Assembly: GCA_014338405.1 (NCBI GenBank)
Contig: JTDE01001008.1
Location: 56,601-120,600, forward strand
DNA from: Paragonimus skrjabini miyazakii
Taxonomy: Eukaryota > Platyhelminthes > Trematoda > Plagiorchiida > Troglotrematidae
DNA: 64,000 bases
Reading direction: 5' to 3'
Shown here: piece after piece, positions 1 through 12,965 of the stretch
How positions within the stretch are numbered: the stretch's first letter is position 1
How the letters are laid out: each line of letters begins with the position of its first letter
Translations under genes and position numbers: made by a program
The notes under the pieces: model-generated
What the model saw: only the letters and a program-made list of their open reading frames with translations
Told to the model about the DNA's origin: nothing
Databases searched by the model: none

Positions 1-260
1 ATTTCAGTATACGGGTGCATGTCAATGTAGTCCAGAGAGTATAAAGTTGGAAAACAAAATTCAAAGTTGAACTACGAAAAGATCAGGCAAACGATTAATC
101 ATTAACTACATCAACAAAGCTCAAGAAAAGGATGGACAGAAGGCCGCAGACATCCAAACTTCTGCAAAGAGGAGTGGATTAGTTGCCAAACAGTCATAGT
201 CTTGGTTTATGCAATAATTAACAAAAATAGAACGAATATGCTGATATGATCTATGTGAGC

Positions 261-889
261 TTAACGTACTGGTCGTCTCTTTGCCGAAGGTGCACTATGA
301 GTGGGCTGGTGACCTACTAATCCAAGGCGGCCAGCGCATTCGCGGCCGCACACATCGCAACGCCATATAGTCATGTCACCACGACTTATAGCACCGATGG
401 TTCCCTTGCGTACCGCGCGCTTTCGTTTCCCGTCGTGCAACAACTGCTCGTTGAACCCGCGGACGCCCGTCTGAATCGTATTCCTCCAAGCTGTCCGGCT
501 CAACGCTAAGTCTTCCCAACATCTACAATCAAATTTACAACGTGAAAAACTTACCTGCACGGCGTTTTGGTATCTCCGTTTTAACCACCAGGATTTCGCT
601 TACCCGATCTCAATTGTCTATACAGCACCTGCTTCGAAATAGGCTCATCGCCCATCCGACGGACGTGACTCAGCCAACTAAGCTGATTCAACATCAGCAA
701 GGCTTCAATCCCATTCACATCCGCTCGCCGCAGTACCTCAGTGTTCGGAATCATGTCCGTCCAACGAATACCCAAGATGTGTCTTGGACATTGCAAATGA
801 AAGTGGCTCAGATAGCGCACGTTCCACTGATACATTGTCCACGTTTCACTGCCGTACAGCAGTATAGACAGAACCATTGAGATCCACAC
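261..889 (-). pseudogene. LINE C-terminal tail with Cys/His finger
   Basis: The block starts with ILLYGSETWTMYQ, continues with RYLSHFHLQCPRHILGI and WLSHVRRM, and ends in a WRCDVCGRECAGR finger followed by H and H at zinc-finger spacing. This is the standard tail of RTE-like LINEs found downstream of the palm. Two overlapping open frames (889-581 and 560-261) imply at least one frameshift near 570. Confidence 0.8.
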
Positions 890-896
890 GATTGCA

Positions 897-1282
897 CCTT
901 CACCCTCATGCCCAAATGCAGCAATCTAATCAAATTGACGAACTTACCTGAATATCCAAACTTACCAAGCATCGTCCACAGCGCCTCGCGGCTCACGGAA
1001 TCGAACGCCTTGATGAAGTCAACGAAGAGAGCATACAGGGGCTGGTTGCGTCCCCGGCACTTCTCCTAAAGCTGCCGAGCAGCGAACATCAGGTCGATCG
1101 TACTCCGATTCACCCGGAATCCGCATTGTTCCTCAGGATCATTGGCCCCCAATACATCCGTATTCAGCAGGTTCAGGAGGATTCTGGCAAGCACCTTGGG
1201 TGCGCAGCTCAGCAGACTGATGCTCTGATAGCTGTCGGGGCATTGCTTGTTACCCTAACCCTTAAACAAAGGTACTATCACA
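897..1282 (-). pseudogene. LINE reverse transcriptase, N-terminal palm/fingers part with stops
   Basis: Reading the minus strand gives VIVPLFKG, then a stop, then a stretch ending LLSCAPKVLARILLN, a CGFR..RSTIDLMFAARQL segment, another stop, then YALFVDFIKAFDSVSREAL. These match reverse-transcriptase blocks 0-3. The metal-binding Asp of motif A is in FVDFIKAFD. Two in-frame stops (in KG*GNK and RQL*EKC) show decay. Motifs B and C, including YxDD, are absent because the sequence jumps near 890 to the tail. Confidence 0.8.
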
Positions 1283-2229
1283 NNNNNNNNNNNNNNNNNN
1301 NNNNNNNNNNNNNNNNNNNNNNNNNNNNNNNNNNNNNNNNNNNNNNNNNNNNNNNNNNNNNNNNNNNNNNNNNNNNNNNNNNNNNNNNNNNNNNNNNNNN
1401 NNNNNNNNNNNNNNNNNNNNNNNNNNNNNNNNNNNNNNNNNNNNNNNNNNNNNNNNNNNNNNNNNNNNNNNNNNNNNNNNNNNNNNNNNNNNNNNNNNNN
1501 NNNNNNNNNNNNNNNNNNNNNNNNNNNNNNNNNNNNNNNNNNNNNNNNNNNNNNNNNNNNNNNNNNNNNNNNNNNNNNNNNNNNNNNNNNNNNNNNNNNN
1601 NNNNNNNNNNNNNNNNNNNNNNNNNNNNNNNNNNNNNNNNNNNNNNNNNNNNNNNNNNNNNNNNNNNNNNNNNNNNNNNNNNNNNNNNNNNNNNNNNNNN
1701 NNNNNNNNNNNNNNNNNNNNNNNNNNNNNNNNNNNNNNNNNNNNNNNNNNNNNNNNNNNNNNNNNNNNNNNNNNNNNNNNNNNNNNNNNNNNNNNNNNNN
1801 NNNNNNNNNNNNNNNNNNNNNNNNNNNNNNNNNNNNNNNNNNNNNNNNNNNNNNNNNNNNNNNNNNNNNNNNNNNNNNNNNNNNNNNNNNNNNNNNNNNN
1901 NNNNNNNNNNNNNNNNNNNNNNNNNNNNNNNNNNNNNNNNNNNNNNNNNNNNNNNNNNNNNNNNNNNNNNNNNNNNNNNNNNNNNNNNNNNNNNNNNNNN
2001 NNNNNNNNNNNNNNNNNNNNNNNNNNNNNNNNNNNNNNNNNNNNNNNNNNNNNNNNNNNNNNNNNNNNNNNNNNNNNNNNNNNNNNNNNNNNNNNNNNNN
2101 NNNNNNNNNNNNNNNNNNNNNNNNNNNNNNNNNNNNNNNNNNNNNNNNNNNNNNNNNNNNNNNNNNNNNNNNNNNNNNNNNNNNNNNNNNNNNNNNNNNN
2201 NNNNNNNNNNNNNNNNNNNNNNNNNNNNN
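1283..2229. other. Assembly gap (947 undetermined bases)
   Basis: This is a run of N between the endonuclease and reverse-transcriptase parts of one LINE. Any open frame crossing it is an artefact of translating N. The missing part should hold the linker and the first reverse-transcriptase blocks. Confidence 1.
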
Positions 2230-2859
2230 GCTTCGTGGATGGGTCCACGTGTTGATTTTGCTCGCACCCAGCTGGAATCGTGTGTTCGTGATAGCCAGCT
2301 CGTGAGTAGCACACAGGCGGAGCAGACGATCACCGTTCTCGTTCACTGAACCAGTGCCGTAGGGTCCGAGAACTCCTGGCCAAGCTACTGAGTCTCGCCC
2401 GACCTGAGCGTTCACGTTATCTAGAACAAACGGTCGATCACTCACCCATGCCAACCGGATTGTGACGGACAGTTGATCACAGAACTGGTCCTTTGTGTCA
2501 TCAGTGTGGCACATAGTCGGACCATAAACATTTATAAATGTGGCACACTCATCTCGACCGAGTCGTAGACGCATAGACAGCATTCGATGGCTGATGCCGT
2601 GCGGTTGGCCTATCATCAAAGCATTGATGCGATCAGCGACTGCGAAACAAACACCATGCTCCCGAGCACCGTCTGTCGGGTAACCTATCCAGTAGAAGGT
2701 GTACCCGGCACCTGCTTCCCGTAACTTACCTTGGCCCGCAAGCCTTGTCTCGCTCAAGGCTGCTACGTCGATCCCATAACGACGCAGTTCGATCGCGATC
2801 AGTGCAGTGCGTCGTTCTGGCCGTCCTCTGGAGCTGCATCGATCCAGCAGTGTGCGCAC
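2230..2859 (-). pseudogene. LINE endonuclease domain (EEP fold), truncated by gap
   Basis: An open frame of about 210 residues reads like the endonuclease of animal RTE-type LINEs. It contains an ALSETRL segment, a GAGYTFYW segment, an INVYGP segment and an NTWTHPRS end. The usual catalytic GDFNA motif appears as LDNVNAQVG, so the key Asp of GDFN is replaced by Asn and the enzyme is probably dead. The frame runs straight into the undetermined bases, so the 3' boundary is not real. Confidence 0.8.
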
Positions 2860-2862
2860 ATT

Positions 2863-4614
2863 CTATGCTCCAACACAGAGCATTTTGCGTCCCCGGGCCT
2901 GTTTCAGGTTGCTCTTTGGGTTACTGAAACTTGAGAGGGCATAATCAGCTCGGGGATTCATGTTGAGGAGACAGTATGAGGGTGAGTGTCTGACAGTAGC
3001 ATATTTTCGCCTACTGACCCTGCCATGTGCAACAGATAGGGCGACCCGGTTTGTCCTGCGCGACGGCCGATGCAGAATGATATGTGTTTTATTTTGTATC
3101 ACTATTGTTTTTGTGGGCATCTGATACTGCCAGGACACCCAGACCTATACAGAAGAGCGATTAGGGCCCTCAACCAAAGCCTTTGGCTCAAAAGCATGTA
3201 CTGCAAGGAAACGGGTGACAAACACGCACATATACGCAGCAGCATCAACCATCCAGAACAGGCTCGACAGTCACAACCCAAGACATTGAACACATTCACA
3301 TATAGATAATACTGCACAGCCAATCCAACCACACATACTGCACAGACAAACTAATCAGGCATACAGAGAATCAGATCAGGGAGAAAAAAAATAACAAACT
3401 CAGCCGAAACACAACACACCGACACCACACACAACGAACACCTCAAAACGGACACATCTGCTTTTTGTCTGGCTGCTCCCCTTTGGCCAATCTGACATGG
3501 TTGAACCTGCAACGACCGCGGTCGCAGTCAGCACAGCCCTCCGGATCAAAACAACACAAGCCTGACCACCACTCCAAGGTAGCACGTATGCAGGTACACG
3601 TAAGCAGGTACACCTATGCAGACAAACAAACAAAATACGGGCCGATATACAAGCAAAGGTGCGCATCTTTTGACCGGTAGGAAAGCGTTATGGAGATCGT
3701 TACGTGAACTGTAGCTTTCGTCTACCCTCTTGTATGCTCTGGTCTAGTAGAGTTTTGAACGTCTCATTTGAGTAAGCCATAGCCACAGAGTTAAACAGTG
3801 CGTTCCAGAGCAAACAGAGGTGAAATGAGATTAGATATATCTCACACTGTGACGAATCCTTCTCAAACTCACATTTATGTATATGACTACTTGATAGATC
3901 AGTCTGGTAAGTTACCAGATGTGTGCATAAATTCATATGTCAAGGCTGTGCCTCGTCCCAGATGTTTGTAGTCTTCTAAGAATTGAATTGATGCCGGCAG
4001 CCTTTTTGGTTTGGAGTGCATCACTGACCCAGTGACTCTCATGGTAGCCCGTCTCTGGACACCTCCTGAGAGCCTTACTGCTTCTTAAATGCGATGACGT
4101 ACATGTATGTTCATTTCCAATCGACGGAATACTGTACCATGAGCTTAGGATAATCCTTAAGGTTGGAGACCGCAAAACCGATAATTCAAGAAAGACTATA
4201 ATGATTGTGCTTCATTTGTCACATCATCTTAGCTTACACATAGACCTTAGTTGTCTATCACTAATGCTGCTTTTCGTACTTGGAGACTTCTGTAAATTAT
4301 TTGGCGAGTATAGACGACTTCGCATTTAGCAGCGTAGAGTGGTAATTTGGTGATCAAATAAGCGAGTTTAAGATGTTCTGAAGCATAACCACATCCTTCG
4401 GATACTCTATAGCTCATCCTCTTTTTGCGTCATCAGCCTAAATGAACACTGGTGATTTGACAGTACTTGAGAAGTCGATCATGAGTACATCAGACGACAG
4501 ATAGTTCATTACATAATAGCCGGCCGTTTACCATTATGTTGAATCTAAATCCGGTTAGTTAAATCGGCAAAACAACTGTCCGACAAAGTCGTCATGTCTA
4601 AGTTTTCCCAGTAA
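2863..4614. other. No gene recognised; AC-rich tract
   Basis: Short open frames only, none recognisable. There is an A/C-rich low-complexity stretch around 3,395-3,450. No splice-bounded coding block was seen. Confidence 0.5.
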
Positions 4615-4700
4615 TTTGAACAAAGAAGTCAGAAACAGTTTTATCGAGCTCGAGAGATACATTGTGCAAAAAAAAACTGTTTCTGACATCTCTTTTCAAA
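4615..4700. repeat. Imperfect inverted repeat, 28-bp arms with 30-bp loop
   Basis: Arms 4,615-4,642 and 4,673-4,700 are near complementary. The inner 15 bases (GTCAGAAACAGTTTT and its complement) match exactly. The loop contains the palindrome TCGAGCTCGA. It could be a small foldback or MITE remnant. Confidence 0.6.
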
Positions 4701-7418
4701 TGTGTGACGGCAAAAGTTTGCTTTGCTTTTCCAGTAAGTTATAGTGATATGCTTTGTTGAAGGCTTTAGAGGATTCCAATTAGACTGCACCAGCGGGCTA
4801 CCATTTATCAGGAGTCTTGGTCCAACAACTGTGAGTATCCTTTACGAAAACAATACTGACCTTAACTGACGATTGTACTTTCAACCATCTAGCATGCCCT
4901 CACTTGCCCCGGAGATCATTGTAAGCAAACCAATAGGTGGGCAGTCATTTAGCTAAAGCCTGTGCCCAGCGTTTAAATATGTGGATGATTGTGTTGGGAG
5001 ACGAATTCACCAAAACAATCTAATCAGGTGATCGGTGACGACTGTCGAAATCATTCGTCAACAAAGCACTGGCTTGCAAGTCGAACCAAATCAGGAGGAG
5101 GCGTGAAGGTGAGTGTGGTGAGTGTGCGCTAACCCGAGTAACCAATCAGAGCGCAACGGCTATGGAAATGGCCCGACATGGCCACGCAATCGCGAAGTGG
5201 CCTAAACAAACGGACAGTGGTTCAGCGCGTAAGTGGCCATATTTGGCAACTACTTCATGCTATATATTTACATGCATTTCATTCGTTTGTCGAACTTGAA
5301 GTAGGCAATACAGCGTGTTTTCCCGCAGTCGTGTTCTTCTTAACTCCGCGCAGGTAGACTTGTTGAAGCCGCATAGCAGAGATCCAGGTATAGCAGTCAA
5401 GTCATAATAGAACGTTTGGTAGAGGAAAAGCACGTTATATTAAACTGTAAGTTTCTTTCGTACTTCTAAGAAACAAATGGAAGGTAGATGTAGATCAGCT
5501 TATTCGACTGAATGTTTCCAAGACGAATGGGGATCTTAAGACCGGGCTTTGCTCATGATTGACAACTAGCACCAGACACTCGATTGCAAACCTTAATTAC
5601 ATCGCCCCTAATGGGGACTGCCTACTTGGTTGTTTTGCTTCTCGATAACACGATCTGCAGTTGTAATTAATTTCTTAACAACCATCTTTTCAAACTGAAC
5701 TTGATATAGCAAAAAGATGAGGCTTAGTTTCTGGATGGATCACTTGTCCTTCCAACTGATAAGAAGATGATGTTGTTGAAAGGCTATATCGCAAGCTAAT
5801 CGAGTATCGCTAGAGTTTAATCTAACTAATAGCCTGTTGACAAATTGCAGCCAGACAAGGACTAATGAGTTCTTAAGTATGAACAATGAAAGACAGGTTT
5901 TCACAGTTGACTAGCTGTTCATATTCAGTTGATCTAAGCTAGACCACCGGGACTGAAAGCTCTCCGTTTCAGAATCGGTAAACTGAAATTTACAATTGAT
6001 TGCCGTTTCCTGTCCGCCTCACTCGCAAAGCTATTTGAATTAACTGACATACTGGATGTGAGGTAACTACATATGCATTTAGTGAACAGTCTAGCACATC
6101 CGTTTGCGTGCCACTTATTGAATGGTTCTTGAATCACTTCCTCCTCAAGCAGTGTAAAGTTTGCATCAGTATTCACTGGCACATGGTTGCTGCACTGTAC
6201 GAAACTTGGAAATCCTGAACGTCATTTATCAATGCGGCTGTGTACTCCAGTTAACTTGATGTGATCGACTTTATTCGATATATCTATCCTTTGTTTTAAT
6301 GGTAAGAACCCGAGGGTTGACCATGAATTCAGGTTACTCGTTTTTCCTTAGTTGGTGGAACCACTTCAATTCCCTTTATTCACCATCCCTCTGCAGTAAA
6401 AAACCGAGTTTCTTGTATATTACATTTGTTGTATATTTCATTCACACTGTAAACACTACCGTCTTCTTTCCGGATAAGGTTGGAGTAGGGGATTAGATGC
6501 AGCGAAACAGTAAACAGACACCGTCACAACATTCTCCACTATTTAAACACCAATCACCATGTTTGAAACAGGGTACGCATAGTCCGACCAAAGGATAGTA
6601 TAACTGACACACTGATGAACCGCAACATCTTTTCACTGGTGTCCTCGTACAAGATTGACCAAGTTCAGTGCACTGTTCTAAAAGCAGTAATATTAAGTAT
6701 ATTGAATGGTATAGTATATTCGAACATTATCCACACACAGTTATAGATAGTACAATGCAAATTATCTATTTATTTAAAATGGACATAAATATATATCGGT
6801 AATCACTAGTTTAGCCCCCAGTGCGTTCGTCTCCAAATGTACGGTTTGATAGATCAAACAGATGTTAATACAAATCACTCAACTAAAGTCAGGTAGGTTT
6901 ACATACGTTGCACAACAACATATCGGTCCATCTTCTCAATTTCGATAAGCAAAAAAGCACGAAGTCAAACGGATGTGAAATAGGAATGTGTAATTGAATG
7001 CAAGAAGAATAGCGTATGGAATTGCGTTCAAACAATTCAGCATTCGGGTAGGTCATCGCATCATGTGAAGTTTGAATTTTGAACCTGTTGAATAGAGAAC
7101 TATCAACGCCAACAATACCGATCAAAAAACGACACATTATACTGTGAGTACACATTGTGAAGAAGAAGAATTGTGGTAAACTAACAAAGACCAAATATCC
7201 AGTACCAAAATGACAAATCTGAAAAGTGACTAATTTACGATTTTCACTCCTTAACACAAGGGTGGTACAGGCTGACTACTGTATAGTTTAGTACACAAAC
7301 ATAAGCTACTGGTGAAACACAAAACGCGAAATTGGACTACCAGTTGGTGTGAAAACTTCTGAGAAATAGGACTATTTCTCGAGGATATTTATAAGGCAGA
7401 GTACTTCAACAATTGTTG
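4701..7418. other. Intergenic, no gene recognised
   Basis: Nothing coding could be supported. The only structured part is a GC-richer block at about 5,090-5,400 with CCAAT and TATA-like motifs, listed separately. The rest is AT-rich unique-looking sequence. Confidence 0.45.
5142..5269 (+). promoter_or_regulatory. Possible Pol II promoter or LTR U3 (CCAAT plus TATA)
   Basis: A CCAAT box lies at 5,142-5,146 and a TATATATTT element at 5,261-5,269, within a GC-richer island in AT-rich DNA. The spacing of about 115 bp is long for a simple promoter. No coding sequence or matching second LTR was found downstream, so this is only a motif-level suggestion. Confidence 0.2.
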
Positions 7419-7735
7419 TGAGGAGGAGCGATCGCACTATACTACTCACACCACTACTAGTCAGTAGTGGGGCAAGAGTATGGATTTTGACATTGAGTTG
7501 GTCAGGTGGGGAGGGGAGACAAGAAGAAACATCGGAGTGCAGCATCGCATAAAATGGTTCTCGGTACATGCAGGAACCGAGTATTGGCGTCTGTGGCAGC
7601 CATGACGTTTTGGGACCAGTGCCGTACGCAGATGAGTGTTTTTGTTTGTTGTCATGTTGAAATGCATATTTCATGTGTTGAGTTAATGAATAAATTACTC
7701 GTCTACAATCCATGTTCTTGACCCGCAACACTATT
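7419..7735 (+). repeat. Interspersed repeat family R1, copy 1
   Basis: About 320 bp shared with 19,056-19,382 and 21,524-21,857, with a partial copy at 9,227-9,343. All begin with a GAGGA(G/C)GAG-like block and contain a CAGTAG(T/C)GGGGC segment. The three long copies keep GCAGATGAGTGTTTTTGTTT and end near a GTTCTTG(G/A) stretch. This copy has a perfect 8-bp hairpin, CCACTACT/AGTAGTGG, with a 4-base loop. Not coding; family unknown. Confidence 0.75.
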
Positions 7736-9226
7736 TCTGGTAGCCTCCAGCAGGAGCGTTCTAATCTGGGTTACGGTAACAACGGAACTGAGGTCCACCG
7801 ACGAGGTTCACTATATCAGGTCGAAATACTATGCGCACAAGTAGCGTTCGATGACACTCCTCACCCCGTGGTCGTCAGGTTAGATTGAGAAAGAAGCCAG
7901 TGTTATCACCCAGTCTCACCCATTAAATGGTGCCCTGGTAACTCGGTCTGATATTTGGTTGACCTCATTTGGAGTTGGCATCTAAACGCAACAATAATCA
8001 ACCAACCGGATCCGCGGATCAGTCAGAACAGTGCAGGGCTGTCCGTTGTATACAAAAGAAAACAACTTCGATCGGACTGTCATGCCAATCCGCTCTATAT
8101 TTCATTGTACTTAGTTGTGGGAGGCGTCACCACTGAGTGTGGGAATATTTTTAGAGACGTCATTTTGTTGCTACCTTCAAACTGTCGGTCTGTCCTGCGT
8201 TCTCCATTAGTCTAAGGCCGTATCAGCTTCATAACTAATGGTTTCACGGGCTGATTATCAACTTACGACATGATATTTGCACAATAAGGTTGATTGCAGT
8301 CGAATAAATTAACACGACGTAGTTCAGCCACGTTTAGTATTGGAGGAAATCAGACATGTAAAAAGGTATAGTTTGAATGTGGTAATGGAGCCAGGACATT
8401 CAACTTTGTTGACCCGTGTTTATCACTGAAAAATTCGCTGTATGATTGGTTTTACACACATATTTTGTGGACTGTGTTGTCTAGTTTTGCGTAAGTAGTT
8501 AAACGCAGTTGTTTTATTAATACCTTGATAAATTGGGACCGCGGTTCTTAGATTGCCTCTCATGTCAACATGGTTGATAAGAGTATAAACAAGGCAAGAT
8601 GGAGTTAGACCCATTCGACATCTAGTATGATTCTGAGCATCTGAAATGGCGTAGCTTTCACTGCTACAGCGAAGAATTCCCCAGCTAGGAAAGTCGTTGC
8701 GGTAATAACTGAGTGCTTCATAAAATTTATCCTGAGTGATTAAACTCTCTCGATGTTAAAGTTTGGAAGTAACATAAAAATGGAATTCCTAGTAAGGCCG
8801 TATCAACATCCTAATTTTATCTGTAAATCCCACCAGTTGAGTAAGTAAAATTACAAGTGACATGGATTATTTGCCATTTAAGTGCAAACCGTAAAACAAA
8901 AATAGCTACATCAATTTTATCGACTTTCATATCACCACGAAGCATCACGATTTCATCTTTTATTCTGGTTTTTGAGTACGACAAGCTATTTGCAATCACT
9001 GACCTGAGAACTAATTGGCGATCGTTCGTATGTTATGGTGAAATACTGAACACAGTGTTACTCATTCATGCAAACTGGAAACTAGGTTTGCTGCTATTGG
9101 CCATTCAGTTCTAACATTAAATATTAGAGGATCATCTGATTAAGGAAAAATTAAGCTACTTCTTAAAATAAGTAGCTGATTAATGTAGTGCAAAAACATA
9201 TCAAATACTACCAAATATCTGCGTAG

Positions 9227-9343
9227 TGTGGAAGAACGATAGCACTATACTGTTCGTCAGCAGTCGACCGGAGTCACTCATTTCGGCATTGAAGTAATCG
9301 GGATAAACCACAAGAATACACGTTGGAGTGTACCATGTGGCAA
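9227..9343 (+). repeat. Interspersed repeat family R1, 5' fragment
   Basis: Matches the first about 115 bp of R1: a GGAAGAACGAT start, a CACTATACT block, then a TTGAAGTAATCG segment shared with the 21.5-kb copy, followed by a GGAGTG..CCATG stretch. The 3' two thirds are missing. Confidence 0.5.
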
Positions 9344-12300
9344 TTCAAGATTCAACACTTTACATTTGGTTAAGTGAATAGCGGACTATCATAGCGTCAG
9401 TGTTATTACTTCATCCCATATCAACTTTGTTTGTCTCATCAATCATATCAGCGTTTAGATACCTTCCTTACATGTTATTCTAGCTGTCTACTTTCAGGGC
9501 AATACTTTTCTTAGTTAATCCGAAGGTTGCCTCATCTTTTATAAGGAGGCGTTAGTACTAATCTCCTTTTACAAATCCCTACGAAAAATTATACTGTTCT
9601 GATTAACGCAGCCTTCTTTATTGAGCCGTACTATAGCACTGATTTCGCCTTGCCCTGTGTTAACATTCCTCTAGTTTTCCTATAAACAACAGTCTCCGCA
9701 CACTATAGAGTGTCATACCGTACCTTGGCTCCATAACCACACTTTCTGTACGATCTACCTGCTCAACTTTATTTTTCTACTGTCTACTGTGATTGGTGCT
9801 ACCAGAATTTTCGAACCAAATGTGGGTGATCATTGGGCACATTAGTCCGTGCAGTCAAACCACGAGGTAAAAGGCTCGTTAACCATGGACTGACTAGACA
9901 CGATCCATCTCAATCTACTGAGTCTAAACAAGAAGGAAACCAGTCATCGTAGAATGCTGGTCTAAGAATATATGTCGAAATTTATCTGCATCATTCTGAA
10001 CTCCAACCCATTCAACCAGAGTAGACTGGCTTTGAGATACATTGTCATCAACCAATCAATGGAGTTTTACCGAGTTTCATTGTATAAAGTCATGCGTCAT
10101 TCTTGATGGTTTATTTTGATAAAGCTGACGTACGTGTGTTATTACGCTTGGACACCTGTGTTCAATATGTTTAACATACACACGTCAGATTCCTCTAAAT
10201 TTCTGTCCTTGTCACATTTTGTGGTTCCAACCTCCGGGATTTCAACAATCGCATCTGGGTACAGAACAAAACTAACAGGCCACAACAATGAAAACCCTGT
10301 AGAAGAGTGCTGTACAGATTGACTCATTCACCGAACCGTATCTTAGAATGTGAACAATGTGGTGGACAGCGTTACAACATTAGAAGTGAGGGTACGACGT
10401 GCAGTACAACAGCATGCTACACGAACAGGAAACAAACCGAATGAAAATCAATGTTCAGCTTAAAGTTTCAACACTTATCAACATAACTGTGAACTAATTA
10501 TAACAGGGTCTCATAAGAATGTTGGTACGAAGAAGACTGTCAATTTTAAAAACGAGAATAGTAGGCGTATAGAAGGATCTTAGCAAGTTACACTATCAGG
10601 GTCGACGCGATGTCTTTGTAGGTGTCCTCTTGACCGGACATTGAAAACTGATATATTTCTGACACATTTTTGCCCATATCTACACTAATAACCTCGTTGA
10701 CATGCCGTATTTGACACCTCAGCGCGACTCGGTGTTTTATGACCTTTTACTCCACATTCCGAACTGCAAAGTGACCTTGATAAACAGCCGTATGCATTTA
10801 TTGTACACCTGATACAGTTGGCAGGTCCAGCTGGTCCAGCACAGCTGGTGACTGTATCACCCTGTCTCACACCCACAACCCACCCACCCCCACACACACA
10901 TTATCCTGCCCAAGGCATGGGACTGTCATTGACCACGAACACTGTGAAACCAAAAAGCCACCAGGCCCTCTTACGTGTGATCACATTATTCGAGGTTTGA
11001 AACGGGAATGACACAACACATCATGCCTGGACTCGGTGACACGAGCTGAGCGGAACACGGTTACAACGAGAGGATTTTGTCTGCGTGGCTTGTACAGCTA
11101 CACACAACAAAGGAATTACAAGTAAAGGATTCATCTCACACCAACCCATCCCACCCGTCACATCCCACAAGCCTCCACTTGTTCAATCAAGGATCCACAA
11201 CAATCATTTCTAAGGTGCTATTAGGATTATGATAAGCCCGCAACAGGTACGAACACCTGTGGACAAACAACAAATGTCAAAAGCAGATAACTGGTGAACA
11301 TCTTCCAGTCGGACTGTCGTGTTTTCCAAATGCTTCGTAAGCTCCGAATGCCTGGACATTTGCATGCATTGGTCTCATTAATTTCATTTTACGCTAAGCC
11401 AGGTCTCAACCATAATTTGAAATCACAATATCTTAGTGCCGGCCATCAACAAACCTGACTTACCTACGTAGCTTCCCTTGCTTTTGTCTCAAGCGGTGTT
11501 CACTAGGCTCCAGTTCGAATGATTAAGAATTGACGTTTTCTTTCCAAGGCCACGGGTTGAAATCTCTAGTCTAGCCCAACTCTGACAAGTCAAACTGATT
11601 TAAGATTGCATAAGACATAATCTTTAATTACTAAGACTCGCTCCAGAACAGGCTCATCGAGTGACGGTTATACTAATTTGATGAAACACTGAACGAGCTG
11701 TTGCAAACGAAATCATATTTATTAATTGTATAGTGCATCTCTCTAATGAGAGATCGGTTCAGGATCTGCAGATCGTTAACAATATACTTTAGTTTAGTTT
11801 TCGTAAGTTTATGTACCATTTTTTCATCAACACCTCCTGCACCCTCAATGATACGATGATTAACCGGCGGGGCTTACTGATAGTTTCGTGATCAAGTCCA
11901 TTCGGTTAGCCTACTAACAACCGTCTAGATGTATGGACGATATTGAACAAGCAATCGATTCCTCAAGATTATGGTGTGTTTGCAATATTTTACATGTAAT
12001 TTGTGTGATGAACAAAACGATAACTTATCGCACACTTATCCGATGACCCGTTCACAGAGATCAGTTCTGGTATATCGTATACATTACTTGTGAAAGATAG
12101 CTTTTAGCTTCAATTGCTTAAATGCATACAGATAAACGTAACAATAAAGCTTGAATAAAGATGAAACTAACCACAAAACCAGTATGACTAACAAGTTGAT
12201 GATAGTCAGTTGAAATGGAGGTAATAAACACGTGTATAAGTTTTTTTAAATGTGAGTTCAGGCTTCAGTATATAAAGAACACTGCTTTTACCTAGTGCAG

Positions 12301-12863
12301 CAACTGAAATTAATCAGTTTCGTGGACAACTATAAACGGTGTACGTATGTCGATGAGCAGAACACTTTCCAGACGATAGCGATCAATAAATGCTTCTATG
12401 ATTTTGGAAAGAACAGTTCCAGGGGGTGAGAAGTACTTCTGAGCCTAATGTGAGAACGTTTACATTCATCATGTAGTCGACATGGTTGAAGCAAACTTCC
12501 AAGAACAGGGGTGAATGTCGAGAGCTGCGGGGTTAACGTCCACTAAACACTGTTTCAGCATATGCCATGATGCAGATCCCACCTCTAGTCATTGAACCGC
12601 GGCTTTACTCGTTCGTTATATATCACATTATTTGCAACTCTGTTGCTGACACTAAGTTAACCGCACCGGTGTGGAAGAGAATAGTAACTGTGTTTGCGGG
12701 TCTCGGAACACACTAGGACATACGCGTGATGACGCAATTGGTTGAACTACGGTTCGGCACTTAGACGTTTACGAAGCAAACTGCACAGAGGAGACGGGCT
12801 TCAGGGCCTGGAGACAACAAAAATTTTTAACATTTCAACCACGTCGCAGTAATACTAATTGGA

Positions 12864-12965
12864 ACAGGTAACCGGGCGACTAATAGCCTTGACCCGTAAC
12901 GAGAAGTGTAGCCAGTTCGATCCCCCATTCAGGCTATCTGCAATAGATGAGTCTAAACAAGTGCC
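12864..12965 (+). repeat. tRNA-related SINE fragment (B-box-like)
   Basis: The segment CAGTTCGATCCCCC (about 12,913-12,926) fits a Pol III B box. Downstream is a 14-base word, TGAGTCTAAACAAG (12,948-12,961), repeated exactly at 9,919-9,932. A clean A box is not visible, so this is a tentative SINE call. Confidence 0.3.

Larger units (their letters stand above)
261..2862 (-). mobile_element. Decayed non-LTR retrotransposon (RTE-like LINE), antisense, interrupted by assembly gap
   Basis: Three consecutive blocks on the minus strand occur in the order expected of an endonuclease/reverse-transcriptase LINE. They are an apurinic-like endonuclease (2,859 to 2,230), a reverse-transcriptase N-terminal half (1,282 to about 897) and the C-terminal tail with a Cys/His finger (889 to about 261). 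In-frame stops, an internal deletion and the gap mean it cannot be autonomous. Family placement (RTE-like) is by recognition of the endonuclease wording and tail; CR1-type is the alternative. No target-site duplication or terminal tail could be defined. Confidence 0.85.

Noticed and set aside
1126..2859. Several long open frames across 1,283-2,229
   Set aside because: They exist only because undetermined bases were translated without stops.
10685..10897. Gly-Pro-Ala repeat resembling collagen in a minus-strand frame
   Set aside because: Only two or three triplets, arising from a short GC repeat next to a CA-rich tract.
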